64,000 bases of DNA from the NCBI GenBank assembly GCA_016716525.1, contig JADJWE010000005.1, forward strand, positions 1-64,000, read 5' to 3'. The DNA is from Candidatus Flexicrinis affinis. GTDB taxonomy: Bacteria; Chloroflexota; Anaerolineae; Aggregatilineales; Phototrophicaceae. The notes below the pieces were generated by a model that searched no databases, was not told the origin of the DNA, and was given only the letters and a program-made list of their open reading frames with translations. Of the stretch, positions 52,802 through 61,912 are shown piece by piece. Positions within the stretch are counted from its first letter, which is position 1. The number at the start of each line of letters is the position of its first letter. Made by a program: the position numbers and the translations under genes.

Positions 52802-53899
52802 ATGTCCCGAGTGCTGATCCTCCTTGGCGTTGTGTTCGCGGTCGTGCTGACCGCCGCCCCGGCGTCCGCCAACCTCGACTCTGCCGCCTGTGCCGGCATC
52901 GACCTGTCCGTCGGCGTGCCGAGCGCTTGCCTCGACTACATGCGGGCGTTCCCAAGCCCGACGCTGGCGCAAGTGCGGCGCGACGGCTACACCATCAACA
53001 ACTACAGCTTCTGGAAGGTCGACTCGGCCGGCGCGCCGGTGTTCGACGCGCCCGGCGGCAGCGTTATCCGCGAGATCCCATCCGGCTTCCACGCGGTGCA
53101 GTCGCTCGACTGGACCAGCGTCGAAGGCTGGGTGCAAATCGAAGGCGGCGGTTGGATGACGGCGGCGTCGCTCAAGTACACGCCGGCGTCGGAGTTCCGG
53201 GGCGTGCAGGTGCTGGACGGCTTGCAGAACCAGTTCGCGTGGGCGCTCGACACGATGTACACGTCGGACTATCCCGGCGGCCCGCAGAACGCCGACAGCG
53301 GACGCTTGCTGTATCGCTACGACACGATCACGCTTTTCGCCGAAGCCTACGACGAAGAAGGGTGGCGCTGGTACATGGTCGGCCCCGATCAGTGGGTCGA
53401 GCAGCGCGTCATCAGCAAGCCGCTGAAGACCGAGCGCCCGGAAGGCGTCGAAGGCCGGTGGGTCTCCGTCGACCTCTACGAGCAGGCGATGGTCGCCTAT
53501 GACGGCGATACGCCCGTGTTCGCCACGTTGATCGCGTCCGGCCTGCCCGGCACCGACACCAACGAGGGTCTGTTCCGCGTGTGGGCCGATCTGCCGCAGG
53601 ACCGCATGAGCGGGTTCGCCGGCGCGCCCAACGCTTACGACCTCAGCGGCGTGCCGTGGGTGATGTACTTCGACGACTCGATCAGCCTGCACGGCACGTA
53701 CTGGCACGACAACTTCGGCTACCGCCGCAGCCGCGGGTGCGTCAACCTGAGCATCAGCGATGCACGCTGGGTGTTCGAGTGGTCGCAGGAAGGTTACCGC
53801 CAGCAGGGTATCGACCGCACGAGCCGCGAGACGCCCGGCATCTACGTTCTGGTGTGGAGCAGCGGAGAGTATCGCGCCACCGGCGCCGCCACGAAGTAG
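52802..53899 (+). CDS. Secreted L,D-transpeptidase (YkuD fold)
   Basis: 365 residues. Signal peptide (1-23, ending ASA), SH3-like region (about 65-130), then a YkuD catalytic domain near 215-360. It has HGTYWHDNFGYRRSRGCVNL, giving the His and the nucleophilic Cys of the SRGCVNL motif. It forms 3-3 peptide cross-links or attaches proteins to peptidoglycan outside the membrane. The repeat that follows lies 10 bases after the stop. Confidence 0.92.
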   Translation: MSRVLILLGVVFAVVLTAAPASANLDSAACAGIDLSVGVPSACLDYMRAFPSPTLAQVRRDGYTINNYSFWKVDSAGAPVFDAPGGSVIREIPSGFHAVQSLDWTSVEGWVQIEGGGWMTAASLKYTPASEFRGVQVLDGLQNQFAWALDTMYTSDYPGGPQNADSGRLLYRYDTITLFAEAYDEEGWRWYMVGPDQWVEQRVISKPLKTERPEGVEGRWVSVDLYEQAMVAYDGDTPVFATLIASGLPGTDTNEGLFRVWADLPQDRMSGFAGAPNAYDLSGVPWVMYFDDSISLHGTYWHDNFGYRRSRGCVNLSISDARWVFEWSQEGYRQQGIDRTSRETPGIYVLVWSSGEYRATGAATK

Positions 53900-53909
53900 A
53901 CCGCACGCC

Positions 53910-54027
53910 GGGGCGCTGCCCCAAGCCCCGGCAGGAGTTTCCCTCCTGCACCTCCTTGCTCGCGAAATCATGCCGCATGCGGCATGATTTCGCATAGAAG
54001 GGAGTCCAGAGGGAATCCACCCTTTGG
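53910..54027 (+). repeat. Five-hairpin intergenic repeat, copy E
   Basis: GGGGCGCTGCCCC (53910-53922), GGCAGGAG/CTCCTGC, a perfect 14-bp central stem (53962-53993, loop CATG) and CCAGAGGG-AATCCA-CCCTTTGG (54006-54027). The fifth hairpin is absent because the APH-type gene starts 8 bases later. Confidence 0.85.
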
Positions 54028-54034
54028 GAGAACA

Positions 54035-55015
54035 ATGTCCGACTTCGAACATCTGGACGACGCGCAGCGGGCGGACGCCATGCTCAACGCCGCACGATCC
54101 GCGCTGGCGGCGTGGGGCTGGCGAGACGCGAATCCAAGCCTGCTCAGCCTGCGCAGCAACGCAGTGTATCGCGCCGAGTACAGCGGGCAGCAGGCGGTCG
54201 TGCGCGTGCATTGGCCGGGGCGCAAGTCGCAGGCGCGAATCGACTCCGAACTGGCGCTATTGGCGCATCTCGGTGGGTTGGGAATCAACGCGCCTCGACC
54301 GCTGGCAGCGTCCGTGCGCGTTTCACTTACTGAGCACACGCCGGCGATCTGTACGCTGGTCGCGTGGCTGGATGGCGAGTCGGTGCCGGTCGATCAGTTC
54401 ATGCCCGAACACGCTGCGGCGGCGGGATCGGCCATCGCCGCGCTGCACGCCGCGGCGCGCTCGTTCGATCCACCCGCCGGCTTCGACCGTCCCACGCTCG
54501 ACATCACCGGGCTGTTCGGCGCGAACTCGCCGTATCAGCCGGACGCGGCCGGACAGGCGCTGCTCGAGCCGATCCAAGACGTGCTCGACGCCGTGATCGA
54601 ACGCACACAAGCGGTGTTCGACCGGCAACGCGCAGCGGGCGCGGCGAAGCAGCTCATCCACGCCGACCTCAAGCCCGACAACCTGCTGTTCGATGCCGGC
54701 CGGGTCGGCTTCCTCGATTTTGACGACTGCGCGTGGGGTTGGCCGCTGTACGATCTCGCGCCGATGCTGTTGTTCCTGCGCGCCAATCCGGCGTATGCCG
54801 CGATCAAGGCAGCGCTGTGGGAGGGGTTCGCCGGCAGCGCGCTGGACAACACGACCGGCGCCGACCTCGAAACACTGGCCGCGGCGCGCTACGCGACCTC
54901 CTGCCGGTGGGTGGCGGTGCATCACGATCACCCGTCGTATCGGGGCAAGGTGCCGGGCATCCTCGCGGGGAGAGCGTCGGAATTGGTGGGATATTTGGAC
55001 AAGGGAATGCTATGA
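54035..55015 (+). CDS. APH-type phosphotransferase
   Basis: 326 residues from the ATG at 54035. Kinase-like APH fold with catalytic loop LIHADLKPDNLLF (about 205-217) and metal motif FLDFDD (about 225-230). Such enzymes phosphorylate small molecules such as homoserine, choline or aminoglycosides, and the substrate is unknown. Its last 20 or so codons are repeated after the next gene (56388-56468), suggesting that the present 3' end was rebuilt when the glycosyltransferase gene entered. Confidence 0.85.
   Translation: MSDFEHLDDAQRADAMLNAARSALAAWGWRDANPSLLSLRSNAVYRAEYSGQQAVVRVHWPGRKSQARIDSELALLAHLGGLGINAPRPLAASVRVSLTEHTPAICTLVAWLDGESVPVDQFMPEHAAAAGSAIAALHAAARSFDPPAGFDRPTLDITGLFGANSPYQPDAAGQALLEPIQDVLDAVIERTQAVFDRQRAAGAAKQLIHADLKPDNLLFDAGRVGFLDFDDCAWGWPLYDLAPMLLFLRANPAYAAIKAALWEGFAGSALDNTTGADLETLAAARYATSCRWVAVHHDHPSYRGKVPGILAGRASELVGYLDKGML
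54935..54985 (+). repeat. Direct repeat, left copy (APH 3' end)
   Basis: 51 bases matching 56388-56438 at 50 of 51 positions. Both encode GKVPGILAGRASEL of the APH C-terminus. Together they flank the glycosyltransferase gene. Confidence 0.9.
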
Positions 55016-56373
55016 ATAGAACAACGTTGCAGCGAATAGCGATACCCGTGATATTGCTGATGGCCGTCTGGCTGATTTTTCTGCTGTCGGTTCATCGATC
55101 AATGCAGTATGACGAGTCGTTCACGTTTCTCCGCTATGCACAGTCTCCCTTCGTTGCACTGTTTGCTTACGAACTTCCCAACAACCATCTCCTGCACTCT
55201 TTTGGCGTCTGGTTGATGACGTCCTTGATGGGCGATTCGACCATAGTCATCCGGTTCGTCTCCATGGCGGCAGGGCTTTTGTGCACGGCCGTGCTGTTCC
55301 GGATGACGCGACGAATTGCAGGGACCGGGGCCGGGGCTCTTGCCGTCGCGCTGCTCATGATCACGCCGATGTGGGCGGAGATGATCGCCAATGCCCGCGG
55401 ATATACCCTGTCGGCTCTTTTAACCCTCTTATTCATAGGTGAAATCATAGGCACTGGCAGGCGATATTCGTTCCCCAACCGGCGTGTACTCTTTGTACTG
55501 ACGCTGTTATTGACGATAACTCTGCCGACAATGGCACTGTTGTATGGAGCGGCGCTGATATGGGTTCTGCTGCGAATGTGGCGCGGTGATCCGAGAAAGC
55601 GATTGGTTGAGACAACCCTCCTGCCCATTATTGCCGGTGCTGTCACCGGTGGGGCCTTTTACGTATCGGTGTTCGTGTATGGACGCACCAGCGTATTCGG
55701 TGGTTTTGGCGAGCCGGGTATTGTCGAACTCATAACCGTATGGACCACGCAAGTCTTTGCGATGCCGCTTTCGCTGGTGCTGTTGATCGGCATTGTCATC
55801 GGTATTGCTGTGCTGTGGCAGAGAAACCGGGATTTCCTGGCCCTGTGCGGCATCATTGTCGGCGTCGTGCTGGCTTTCTCAATCCTGCAAGATATCGTGA
55901 CCGGGCGGACATTTTTTGCGCGCAACTTTTTCTACCTCATTCCGCTCGTGACACTCGTGGGAGGAGTTGGTCTGGCACGGGCAATACGTGCCGTGCCGAT
56001 TGCATCTGCTGTCCTGACGACGTTCCTGCTCATCGCGAGTGCAGCGTTGTTTATCAGTCTCAACGAGCCGACAGCATCCGAACGATTTACGATAGAGGTC
56101 GGCAAGCACATCGAGCCGGGAGATTTGCTGCTCGTTGATTGTTGCTATGATGCGCCACTCGAGTACGCTTACCGGGCCACTCCCGAATTGTTCGCGTATT
56201 CTCCGGACAAGCAGCGGGCCATCTTCGTGGAGCCAAAACAAGAGTCTGCGGAAGCATTGCCGGAACTATTCAAAGATATGCTGCCACTAGACCTGGCATC
56301 GTGTCATCCGGAAGACTGGGGCGAAACACGGGTAGAAATATGCGCGCTGGTGGCCGATTCGGCTGACGGCTGA
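55012..56373 (+). CDS. GT-C-type membrane glycosyltransferase
   Basis: 453 residues from the ATG at 55012, which overlaps the APH stop. About ten membrane helices. The first extracellular loop has the acidic residues of GT-C enzymes (HRSMQYDESFTFLRYAQSP, with D/E near 34-35), as in PMT/ArnT-like transferases using lipid-linked sugars. Codon use and base composition are clearly less GC-rich than in neighbours, and it is bracketed by a 51-base direct repeat, so it is probably acquired. Confidence 0.82.
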   Translation: MNRTTLQRIAIPVILLMAVWLIFLLSVHRSMQYDESFTFLRYAQSPFVALFAYELPNNHLLHSFGVWLMTSLMGDSTIVIRFVSMAAGLLCTAVLFRMTRRIAGTGAGALAVALLMITPMWAEMIANARGYTLSALLTLLFIGEIIGTGRRYSFPNRRVLFVLTLLLTITLPTMALLYGAALIWVLLRMWRGDPRKRLVETTLLPIIAGAVTGGAFYVSVFVYGRTSVFGGFGEPGIVELITVWTTQVFAMPLSLVLLIGIVIGIAVLWQRNRDFLALCGIIVGVVLAFSILQDIVTGRTFFARNFFYLIPLVTLVGGVGLARAIRAVPIASAVLTTFLLIASAALFISLNEPTASERFTIEVGKHIEPGDLLLVDCCYDAPLEYAYRATPELFAYSPDKQRAIFVEPKQESAEALPELFKDMLPLDLASCHPEDWGETRVEICALVADSADG

Positions 56374-56387
56374 GGCTCCTTATTCCA

Positions 56388-56468
56388 TCGTATCAGGGCA
56401 AGGTGCCGGGCATCCTCGCGGGGAGAGCGTCGGAATTGCGCCGGTATATCGAGCGTGGCGCCCTGTGA
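56388..56468 (+). pseudogene. Duplicated 3' end of APH gene (right copy of direct repeat)
   Basis: The frame reads YQGKVPGILAGRASELRRY, then IERGAL and a stop. This resembles the C-terminus of the APH protein upstream (YRGKVPGILAGRASELVGY...), differing only in the last codons. It is a leftover gene end marking the right border of the inserted glycosyltransferase. Confidence 0.85.
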
Positions 56469-56508
56469 TACAATGCCGCCGTTTGACGTAGCGATGCAGG
56501 TCGGTTGA

Positions 56509-58008
56509 ATGCGCGGTATCCCCGGTTGGATGTTCATCTTGAGCGTATTGGCGCTGGTCGGCGCGACGGTATTGTGCTCGATCGTTGCCTACGGCGTCGC
56601 GCAGCAATTCGCCGTCGATGCGGGTGATCGCGGCATCGACACCGCGGCGATCTCGTTCGACGTGTTTCGCGAGCAGCTCCCGACGCACACGCCGACGCTG
56701 ACCCCGACCGACACGCCGACACCGGAGCCGACGAGCACGCCGGAACCGGGCGTGACGTTCACGCCGGCGCCGCCGACCGAGGAACCGACACCCGATCCGC
56801 TGGCTGGCATCCCCGAACTGAACGACCCGACCCGCAAGACGATCCTGCTGCTCGGCATTGACGAGCGTTCCGGGTTCGATACCGACCGCGCCTATCGCAG
56901 CGATACGATCATCCTGATCAACGTCGATCCCGCGCGCAAACGGGTGGGCGTGCTGAGCATCCCGCGCGACATGTACGTCAGCATCCCCGGGCAGGCGCAG
57001 AATCAGCGCATCAACACCGCCAACTATGTCGGCGACCTGAGCAATTATCCGGGCGGTGGCGGTCCCGCGCTGGCCGCAGAGACGATCCGCCAGACGTTCG
57101 GCATCCGTGTCGACAACTACATCCGCATCAACTTCGACGTGTTCGAGACCGTCGTGGATTCGCTCGCACCGCAGGGCATCGAAGTGTGCCCGACCGAAGC
57201 GATCGACGATCCCAAGTATCCGGACGCCGGTTATGGCACGATCTCGATCCATTTCGACCCCGGCTGCCAGCGCCTGAACGCCGAGCGCCTGCTGCAGTAC
57301 GCCCGCACGCGCGCCACCCAAGGCGGCGACTTCGACCGCGCACGCCGCCAGCAGGAAGTGCTGAAGGCGGCGCAGGCCGAGTTCCTGAGCCTCGGCGGAA
57401 TCGCCAACTTTGTCACGCAGGCCGTGCCGCTGTACCACGCGTTGATCGACAGCATCAAGACCGACCTGTCGCTGGACGAACTGCTGGCGCTCGCCCGCCT
57501 CGCCGGTGAGATCCCGCGCGAGAACATCACGACCGGCGTGATCGACAATCGCTACGTCAGCTTCGCCAAAGATCCGACCGGCGCGGACGTGCTGGTGCCG
57601 AACATCGGCGCGGTGCGCGGCCTGATCCAAGACGTGTTCAACCCGCAGCCCTCCCGCACGCTGGCCGAGCTGCGCACGCTGGCCGAGAATGAAGGCGCGA
57701 CAATCAGCGTCTACAACGGTACCGATATCGCCGGGCTGGCCGGCCAAACGCGCGACTGGCTGATTAGCCGGCAGGTGCGTGTCGAGCCGTCGGTGGGCAA
57801 CCTGCCGACACCCGACAACGGCCCGACCCGCATCCGCGATTACACCGGCAAGCGCTGGACGGCACGCTATCTGGCGGCGCTGATGGGCATCCCCGAGGAT
57901 CGCATCGGGGCCGGCGTGGACGGGCTGGTGTCAGCCGACGTCCTTGTCGTGGCAGGCGGGGACATTCAGCCGCTGTTGGCCGGCGAACCGGCTACCCCCG
58001 CACCATAG
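56509..58008 (+). CDS. LytR-CpsA-Psr (LCP) family protein
   Basis: 499 residues. N-terminal membrane helix (5-27), Thr/Pro-rich linker (about 60-100), LCP domain (about 115-330) with ILLLGIDERS, RSDTIILINVDPARKRVGVLSIPRDMYV and QRIN. A C-terminal LytR_C domain lies at about 395-490. LCP enzymes attach glycopolymers from lipid carriers to the cell wall or proteins. This matches the glycosyltransferases around it. Its last codons are repeated at 59606-59624. Confidence 0.92.
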   Translation: MRGIPGWMFILSVLALVGATVLCSIVAYGVAQQFAVDAGDRGIDTAAISFDVFREQLPTHTPTLTPTDTPTPEPTSTPEPGVTFTPAPPTEEPTPDPLAGIPELNDPTRKTILLLGIDERSGFDTDRAYRSDTIILINVDPARKRVGVLSIPRDMYVSIPGQAQNQRINTANYVGDLSNYPGGGGPALAAETIRQTFGIRVDNYIRINFDVFETVVDSLAPQGIEVCPTEAIDDPKYPDAGYGTISIHFDPGCQRLNAERLLQYARTRATQGGDFDRARRQQEVLKAAQAEFLSLGGIANFVTQAVPLYHALIDSIKTDLSLDELLALARLAGEIPRENITTGVIDNRYVSFAKDPTGADVLVPNIGAVRGLIQDVFNPQPSRTLAELRTLAENEGATISVYNGTDIAGLAGQTRDWLISRQVRVEPSVGNLPTPDNGPTRIRDYTGKRWTARYLAALMGIPEDRIGAGVDGLVSADVLVVAGGDIQPLLAGEPATPAP

Positions 58009-58012
58009 GCGC
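57994..58012 (+). repeat. Direct repeat, left copy (LCP 3' end)
   Basis: 19 bases including the LCP stop codon, identical to 59606-59624. The copies bracket the DUF4926/restriction-modification islet. Confidence 0.85.
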
Positions 58013-58026
58013 TCTTGGTGAGAGAT

Positions 58027-58248
58027 ATGATTCGCGAACATGACCGTATTGTGCTGACCACGGACTTGCCTGATGGCCGGTTCCGCGCCGGAGACATCGG
58101 CGTTGTCGTCATGATTCACGGCGACCACGCGGGTTATGAGGTCGAGTTCTTTACCCTCACCGGCGACACGCTGGATGTTGTCACAGTGGATGTAGAACAG
58201 GTACGCCCGGTCAGCGAACACGAAATTCTTCACGCGCGGGCGATGTAG
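58027..58248 (+). CDS. DUF4926-like small protein
   Basis: 73 residues from the ATG at 58027. REHDRIVLTTDLPDGRFRAGDIGVVVMIH, followed by YEVEFFTLTG, matches the small SH3-like DUF4926 family often found next to toxins or mobile genes. It is inside the direct-repeat-bounded islet. Function unknown. Confidence 0.7.
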   Translation: MIREHDRIVLTTDLPDGRFRAGDIGVVVMIHGDHAGYEVEFFTLTGDTLDVVTVDVEQVRPVSEHEILHARAM

Positions 58249-58303
58249 TTTGTCTCGGCGGATGTCTAGCCGCAGGCACATGGTACAATTAGCTAAGATC
58301 TAG

Positions 58304-58914
58304 ATGCCTAAACGAGTGAACCGCGTGCCTGTCTCCCTCTTTCCCGCATCAATTCGTGAACATTTCGAGATCATGAGTGGCGTCACGCTTCTAGCATACT
58401 TCACGCAGACTTTCCGGAAGAATGGAAGGACATCATCGCGCTTCTTACTGAGTTCGGTTGTGTCGAAGCTGGATCGAACGCGGTGGTGGCAACAAGAGTG
58501 AGGTTGCACGGCATGTCGACCGGACGCTGGGCGCGCGGGGCTGGATCGAGCGCAGTTTCGACACGGCCATTCGTGTCAACGATCAGACGACCGACTCACC
58601 CACACACAGCGTCGATTGTTTCAAGAATCGAATTGCGCTTGAGGTCGAGTGGAACAACAAGGATCCTTTCTTCGATCGAGACTTGAACAACTTTCGCCTA
58701 CTCTTTGACCTCCGAGTCATTAGTGTAGGAATCATTCTCACGCGCTCGGATGAACTGCAAGCGATATTCAACCAAACTCGGCCGGGGTTCATCGTACGGA
58801 GCCTCTACGACCCACATGAGTAAGCTGCTTCCAAAGGTTTCCGGCGGTGGTGCAGCCGGCTGTCCTTTGTTAGTGTTTGGGATCAAGGCGGCGTTGTATG
58901 CGGAGGATTGTTAG
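58304..58914 (+). pseudogene. BglII-family restriction endonuclease, frameshifted
   Basis: Pieces in three frames join into one enzyme: SLFPASIREHFEI, then EWRHASSILHADFPEEWKDI, then SVDCFKNRIALEVEWNNKDP with FFDRDLNNFRLLFDL (acidic catalytic core), then SYGASTTHMSKLLPKVSGGG. At about 58370 one missing C in a CC pair restores 'FEIHEWRHA'. The stop at 58912-58914 is two bases before the methyltransferase ATG. The enzyme would cut DNA at a BglII/BstYI-type site. It may be intact in the organism. Confidence 0.75.
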
Positions 58915-58916
58915 GG

Positions 58917-59601
58917 ATGACCGATTCTCAAGCCGCATACGACTTCGCCGCATTCGTGAATGGGCAGAAATTCGGTACGATTTTGGCTGATCCCCATGGC
59001 AGTTTCCAGAACCGCACAGGCAAGGTTGCACCTGAACACCAACGCTTGTCGCGCTATCCGACCCTATCGCTCGACGACATCATGACGCTTCCCGTGTGTG
59101 ACGCCGCTGCCGATCAAAGCCACTTGTACCTCTGGGTTCCGAACGCTTTGCTGCGCGAGGTCTGGATGTACTTGCTGCATGGGGGTTTGAATACAAGACA
59201 GATCTCGTGTGGCATAAGGTCCGCAAGGATGGCGAGCCGGACGGGCGGGGTGTCGGGTTCTACTTCCGCAATACGACCGAACTCGTACTATTCGGCGTCC
59301 GGGAAAACTGCGCACGCTCCAGCAGGGAAGAACGCAGGTCAACATCATCAAGACGCAGAAGCGTGAGCATTCTCGTAAACCGGATGAGCTGTACGACATT
59401 GTCGAAGCGTGCAGTCCCGGTCCGTATCTCGAGATGTTTGCCCGTGGTTCACGTCCGGGGTGGCTCGTTTGGGGAAATCAGGCCGACGACTACCTCATTT
59501 CGTGGGACACATACAAGAACAACAGTCAGACACTCTCTATGCCGCGAAACGGGAAGGTCAATTCTCAATTGAAACTGTGGGACTCCGACGATGGCGACTG
59601 A
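58917..59601 (+). pseudogene. MT-A70-type adenine-N6 DNA methyltransferase, frameshifted
   Basis: FGTILADPHGSFQNRTGKVAPEH, then DQSHLYLWVPNALL, VWHKVRKDGEPDGRGVGFYFRNTTELVLFGV and PGPYLEMFARGSRPGWLVWGNQ are MT-A70 motifs spread over several frames. The catalytic DPPW appears as DPHG. The sequence there is explained by one C lost from a C-run and one T gained in the next T-run, which together keep the frame. One G lost from a GGG at about 59158 gives the next break. It would protect DNA from the adjacent BglII-type enzyme. Confidence 0.78.
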
Positions 59602-59605
59602 TCCG

Positions 59606-59624
59606 ACCCCCGCACCATAGGCGC
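59606..59624 (+). repeat. Direct repeat, right copy
   Basis: Identical to 57994-58012 (19 bases of the LCP gene end with its stop), marking the right border of the restriction-modification islet. Confidence 0.85.
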
Positions 59625-59634
59625 GGGGCAAGCG

Positions 59635-60982
59635 CTACGTGGCCGAGAGTTCCGCGATCGCCAGCACCGCCCAATTGACGCACAGCAGAACTATAAGCAG
59701 TGCCGTGACCGCGCGTGCCCGCGGCCCGATCAGCGCGAACGTTTTTCGAGGGTGAGCAATCACTGCGGCCGCGGGAACGCATATCAGCGGCACGAACGGC
59801 ACCAGAATCGATTGTCGCCGTAGGTCAGGAACGCGCTGCCGGTTATCGCAAGCAGCAGCACCGCGCATAGCTGGACTGCGGGTTTGGCCCGATGCGCCAC
59901 GCTGCCGATCACGAACAGAACCATCACCGCGGCGAAACTGACGCCGATAACGGCCGTCGGCACGAGCCAGCCCAAACGCGCAATCGGCGATTGGCCGTAA
60001 TACCCTTCACGATAGCTGTAGGCGTACTGGCGCGGTAGTTCGTACAAGTAGCGCACGGCCTGTACGCCTTTTTCCGGCAAACGGAACCGGATTGCGCACG
60101 ATCCACGCGACCGCCTCTTGCGTCCCACGCTGTGCCTGCTCGATCGGCGTCAGGCCGTAGAGCGGACTTGCAGGGTCGTCGAGGATATGCGACTCCGCTG
60201 CCCCACGAGCCGTCCGCCCATGGATTGTTGCCTGCGTACAGGTCGCGGCCGGTTCGGGTTGACAGTGTCGCCCAGCCGTACGTCTGCGCGTTGTAGATCA
60301 GCCACGGACTGATCGTGACGACCAACGCGACCAGCGCGGCCTGCATACACGACGGCGCGCGCCTTATATCGCCATACGATGTAGACGAGCATCACGGGCA
60401 GCAGGACCGCTCCGAGCGTCCCGCGCGTAAGCGCCGCTGCGCCGAACAGGACGCCGAGCAGCACGCCCCATCCGATGCCGCGAGAGGCGTTCAACCGGCG
60501 CATACCGACCTGTGCAGCCGCAAACGCAGCAGACAAGACAGCAGCGTAAAGCGTTTCGGTCAGCAGATAGTCGTTGTAGTTCAACACGAGTGGCAGGCCA
60601 GAGCACAACCCGCCGGCGATCAGGCCGCGCGCGGGCCGAACGCCGCGCGCCCGACGAACAGCGCGACTGCCACTGGCGTGAGTCCGTACACGGCTTGCAG
60701 CAGTCGGCCCCCGAGCAGTCCATCTGGCCACAATCCGTAACCCGCCGCCAGCGTGACCGGGTACGCCGGCCAATGCCCGCTGGAGAACTGTCCCGTCTCA
60801 AGAAGCACACGCGCTTCACGATCGTAGCGGATCATGTCGGCCACAAGGACAGGCTCGGGGTTGAGCAGGATTGGCGCGAGCCGCAGCATCAAACCCACGG
60901 CGAGGATCACCATGGACCATGCAAGCCATTGCCGGACTGGACTTCCATTGGCGTGGGTGCGGACTTCCGCGCTGTCGGACAT
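59635..60982 (-). pseudogene. GT-C-like membrane glycosyltransferase, frameshifted
   Basis: From the ATG at 60982 (MSDSAEVRTHANGSPVRQWL) a membrane protein with a PMT-like first loop can be followed through several frames: LVADMIRYDREARVLLETGQ, LNYNDYLLTETLYAAVLSAAFA, RGTLGAVLLPVMLVYIVWRYK, and PTAVIGVSFAAVMVLFVIGSVAH near the C-terminus. At least four indels are needed. Convergent with the restriction-modification islet, whose repeat ends 11 bases away. Confidence 0.7.
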
Positions 60983-61214
60983 GAGTCGACCCTCCCCCGG
61001 AAACTCCCGATTGAGTAAGCACGTCGGACTTGGGGTGTGATCGAGGGGATTGGACAGCCCGGGTTGCGCGCAGAGTATGGCGTTTTGTTTCGCATCATTG
61101 CAGATCGGGTGACGGGCCGCGGGCGCGCTTTCCTCAATTTCTGGTACAGTCACGGGTCGCGAGTTTGGTGTATCGTGATCATTCCGCAATGACACAACGC
61201 GATAGGAGCGCCGC

Positions 61215-61749
61215 ATGTCGAAGGTCGTGTATTACGTCGCCGCGAGCGTGGACAATTTCATCGCCGACGGTGACGGCAAGGTCGAGTGGCTGGAGAATTT
61301 CGGCAGCAACGTCGACTATGGTTATGAGGCGTTCTATGCCTCGCTCGGCGCAGTCGTGATGGGCAGCAAGACGTACATGGACATCTTCGGGTTCAGGGTC
61401 GGGTGGGTGTATCCCGGCGTCGACGCGGTCGTGATGACCCGGCGTGGAGCTGCCGCGTTTTCCCCGAGGCCGACCGGCTGGAGCTTCGCGCAGGGGATAT
61501 CGGCGCAGTGATCGCCGATCTCAAAGCGCGCACCGACAAGGATATCTGGATCGTCGGCGGCGGCGATCTCGCCGCGCAGGCGGTACAGGCCGGCGCGCTG
61601 GACGAGATTCAGCTTGCGATTATGCCGATTCTACTCGGGCGTGGAACGCCGCTGTTTGCCGCGTTTGACGGTCAGTTGCATCGACTCTCGCGTCACACAC
61701 CGTGTTTCCCGACGGCGTGCTGATGCTGACGTATGCGGTCAGGCGCTAA
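61215..61749 (+). pseudogene. Dihydrofolate reductase-like/RibD C-terminal domain protein, frameshifted
   Basis: The start KVVYYVAASVDNFIADGDGKVEWL and then GYEAFYASLGAVVMGSKTYMDI are typical of the RibD_C/DHFR-like family. The continuation GDIGAVIADLKARTDKDIWIVGGGDLAAQ is in another frame, and the end FPDGVLMLTYAVRR in a third. An extra G in GG near 61445 and an extra C in a C-run near 61465 explain the first break. About 178 residues when restored. Stop at 61747. Confidence 0.78.
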
Positions 61750-61768
61750 GGCGCCGTTTGAGAAGCAA

Positions 61769-61912
61769 TGTGGAGGCATTGCCTCCACACCTCCACAAGG
61801 GGTTTACACCCCTTGACCCCCATCTCCGGATTGTCCTCGCACGCGAGGACAATCCGCGAGAAAAAGGCCGGAGGGCGACAGCCTTCCGGCAGGGTTTGGG
61901 ACAGCGTCCCAA
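61769..61912 (-). repeat. Five-hairpin intergenic repeat, copy F
   Basis: Reverse orientation. TGTGGAGGC-ATT-GCCTCCACA (61769-61789), CAAGGGGT/ACCCCTTG type hairpin, central stem of 13 bp (61827-61856, loop CACG), GCCGGAGGGC/GCCTTCCGGC, and TTGGGAC-AGC-GTCCCAA (61896-61912). Every stem differs in sequence from copy C yet still pairs. Confidence 0.85.

Noticed and set aside
52736..54211. 491-codon minus-strand frame spanning the L,D-transpeptidase gene
   Set aside because: It crosses a well supported gene and repeat E, and is Arg/Ala/His-rich antisense sequence.
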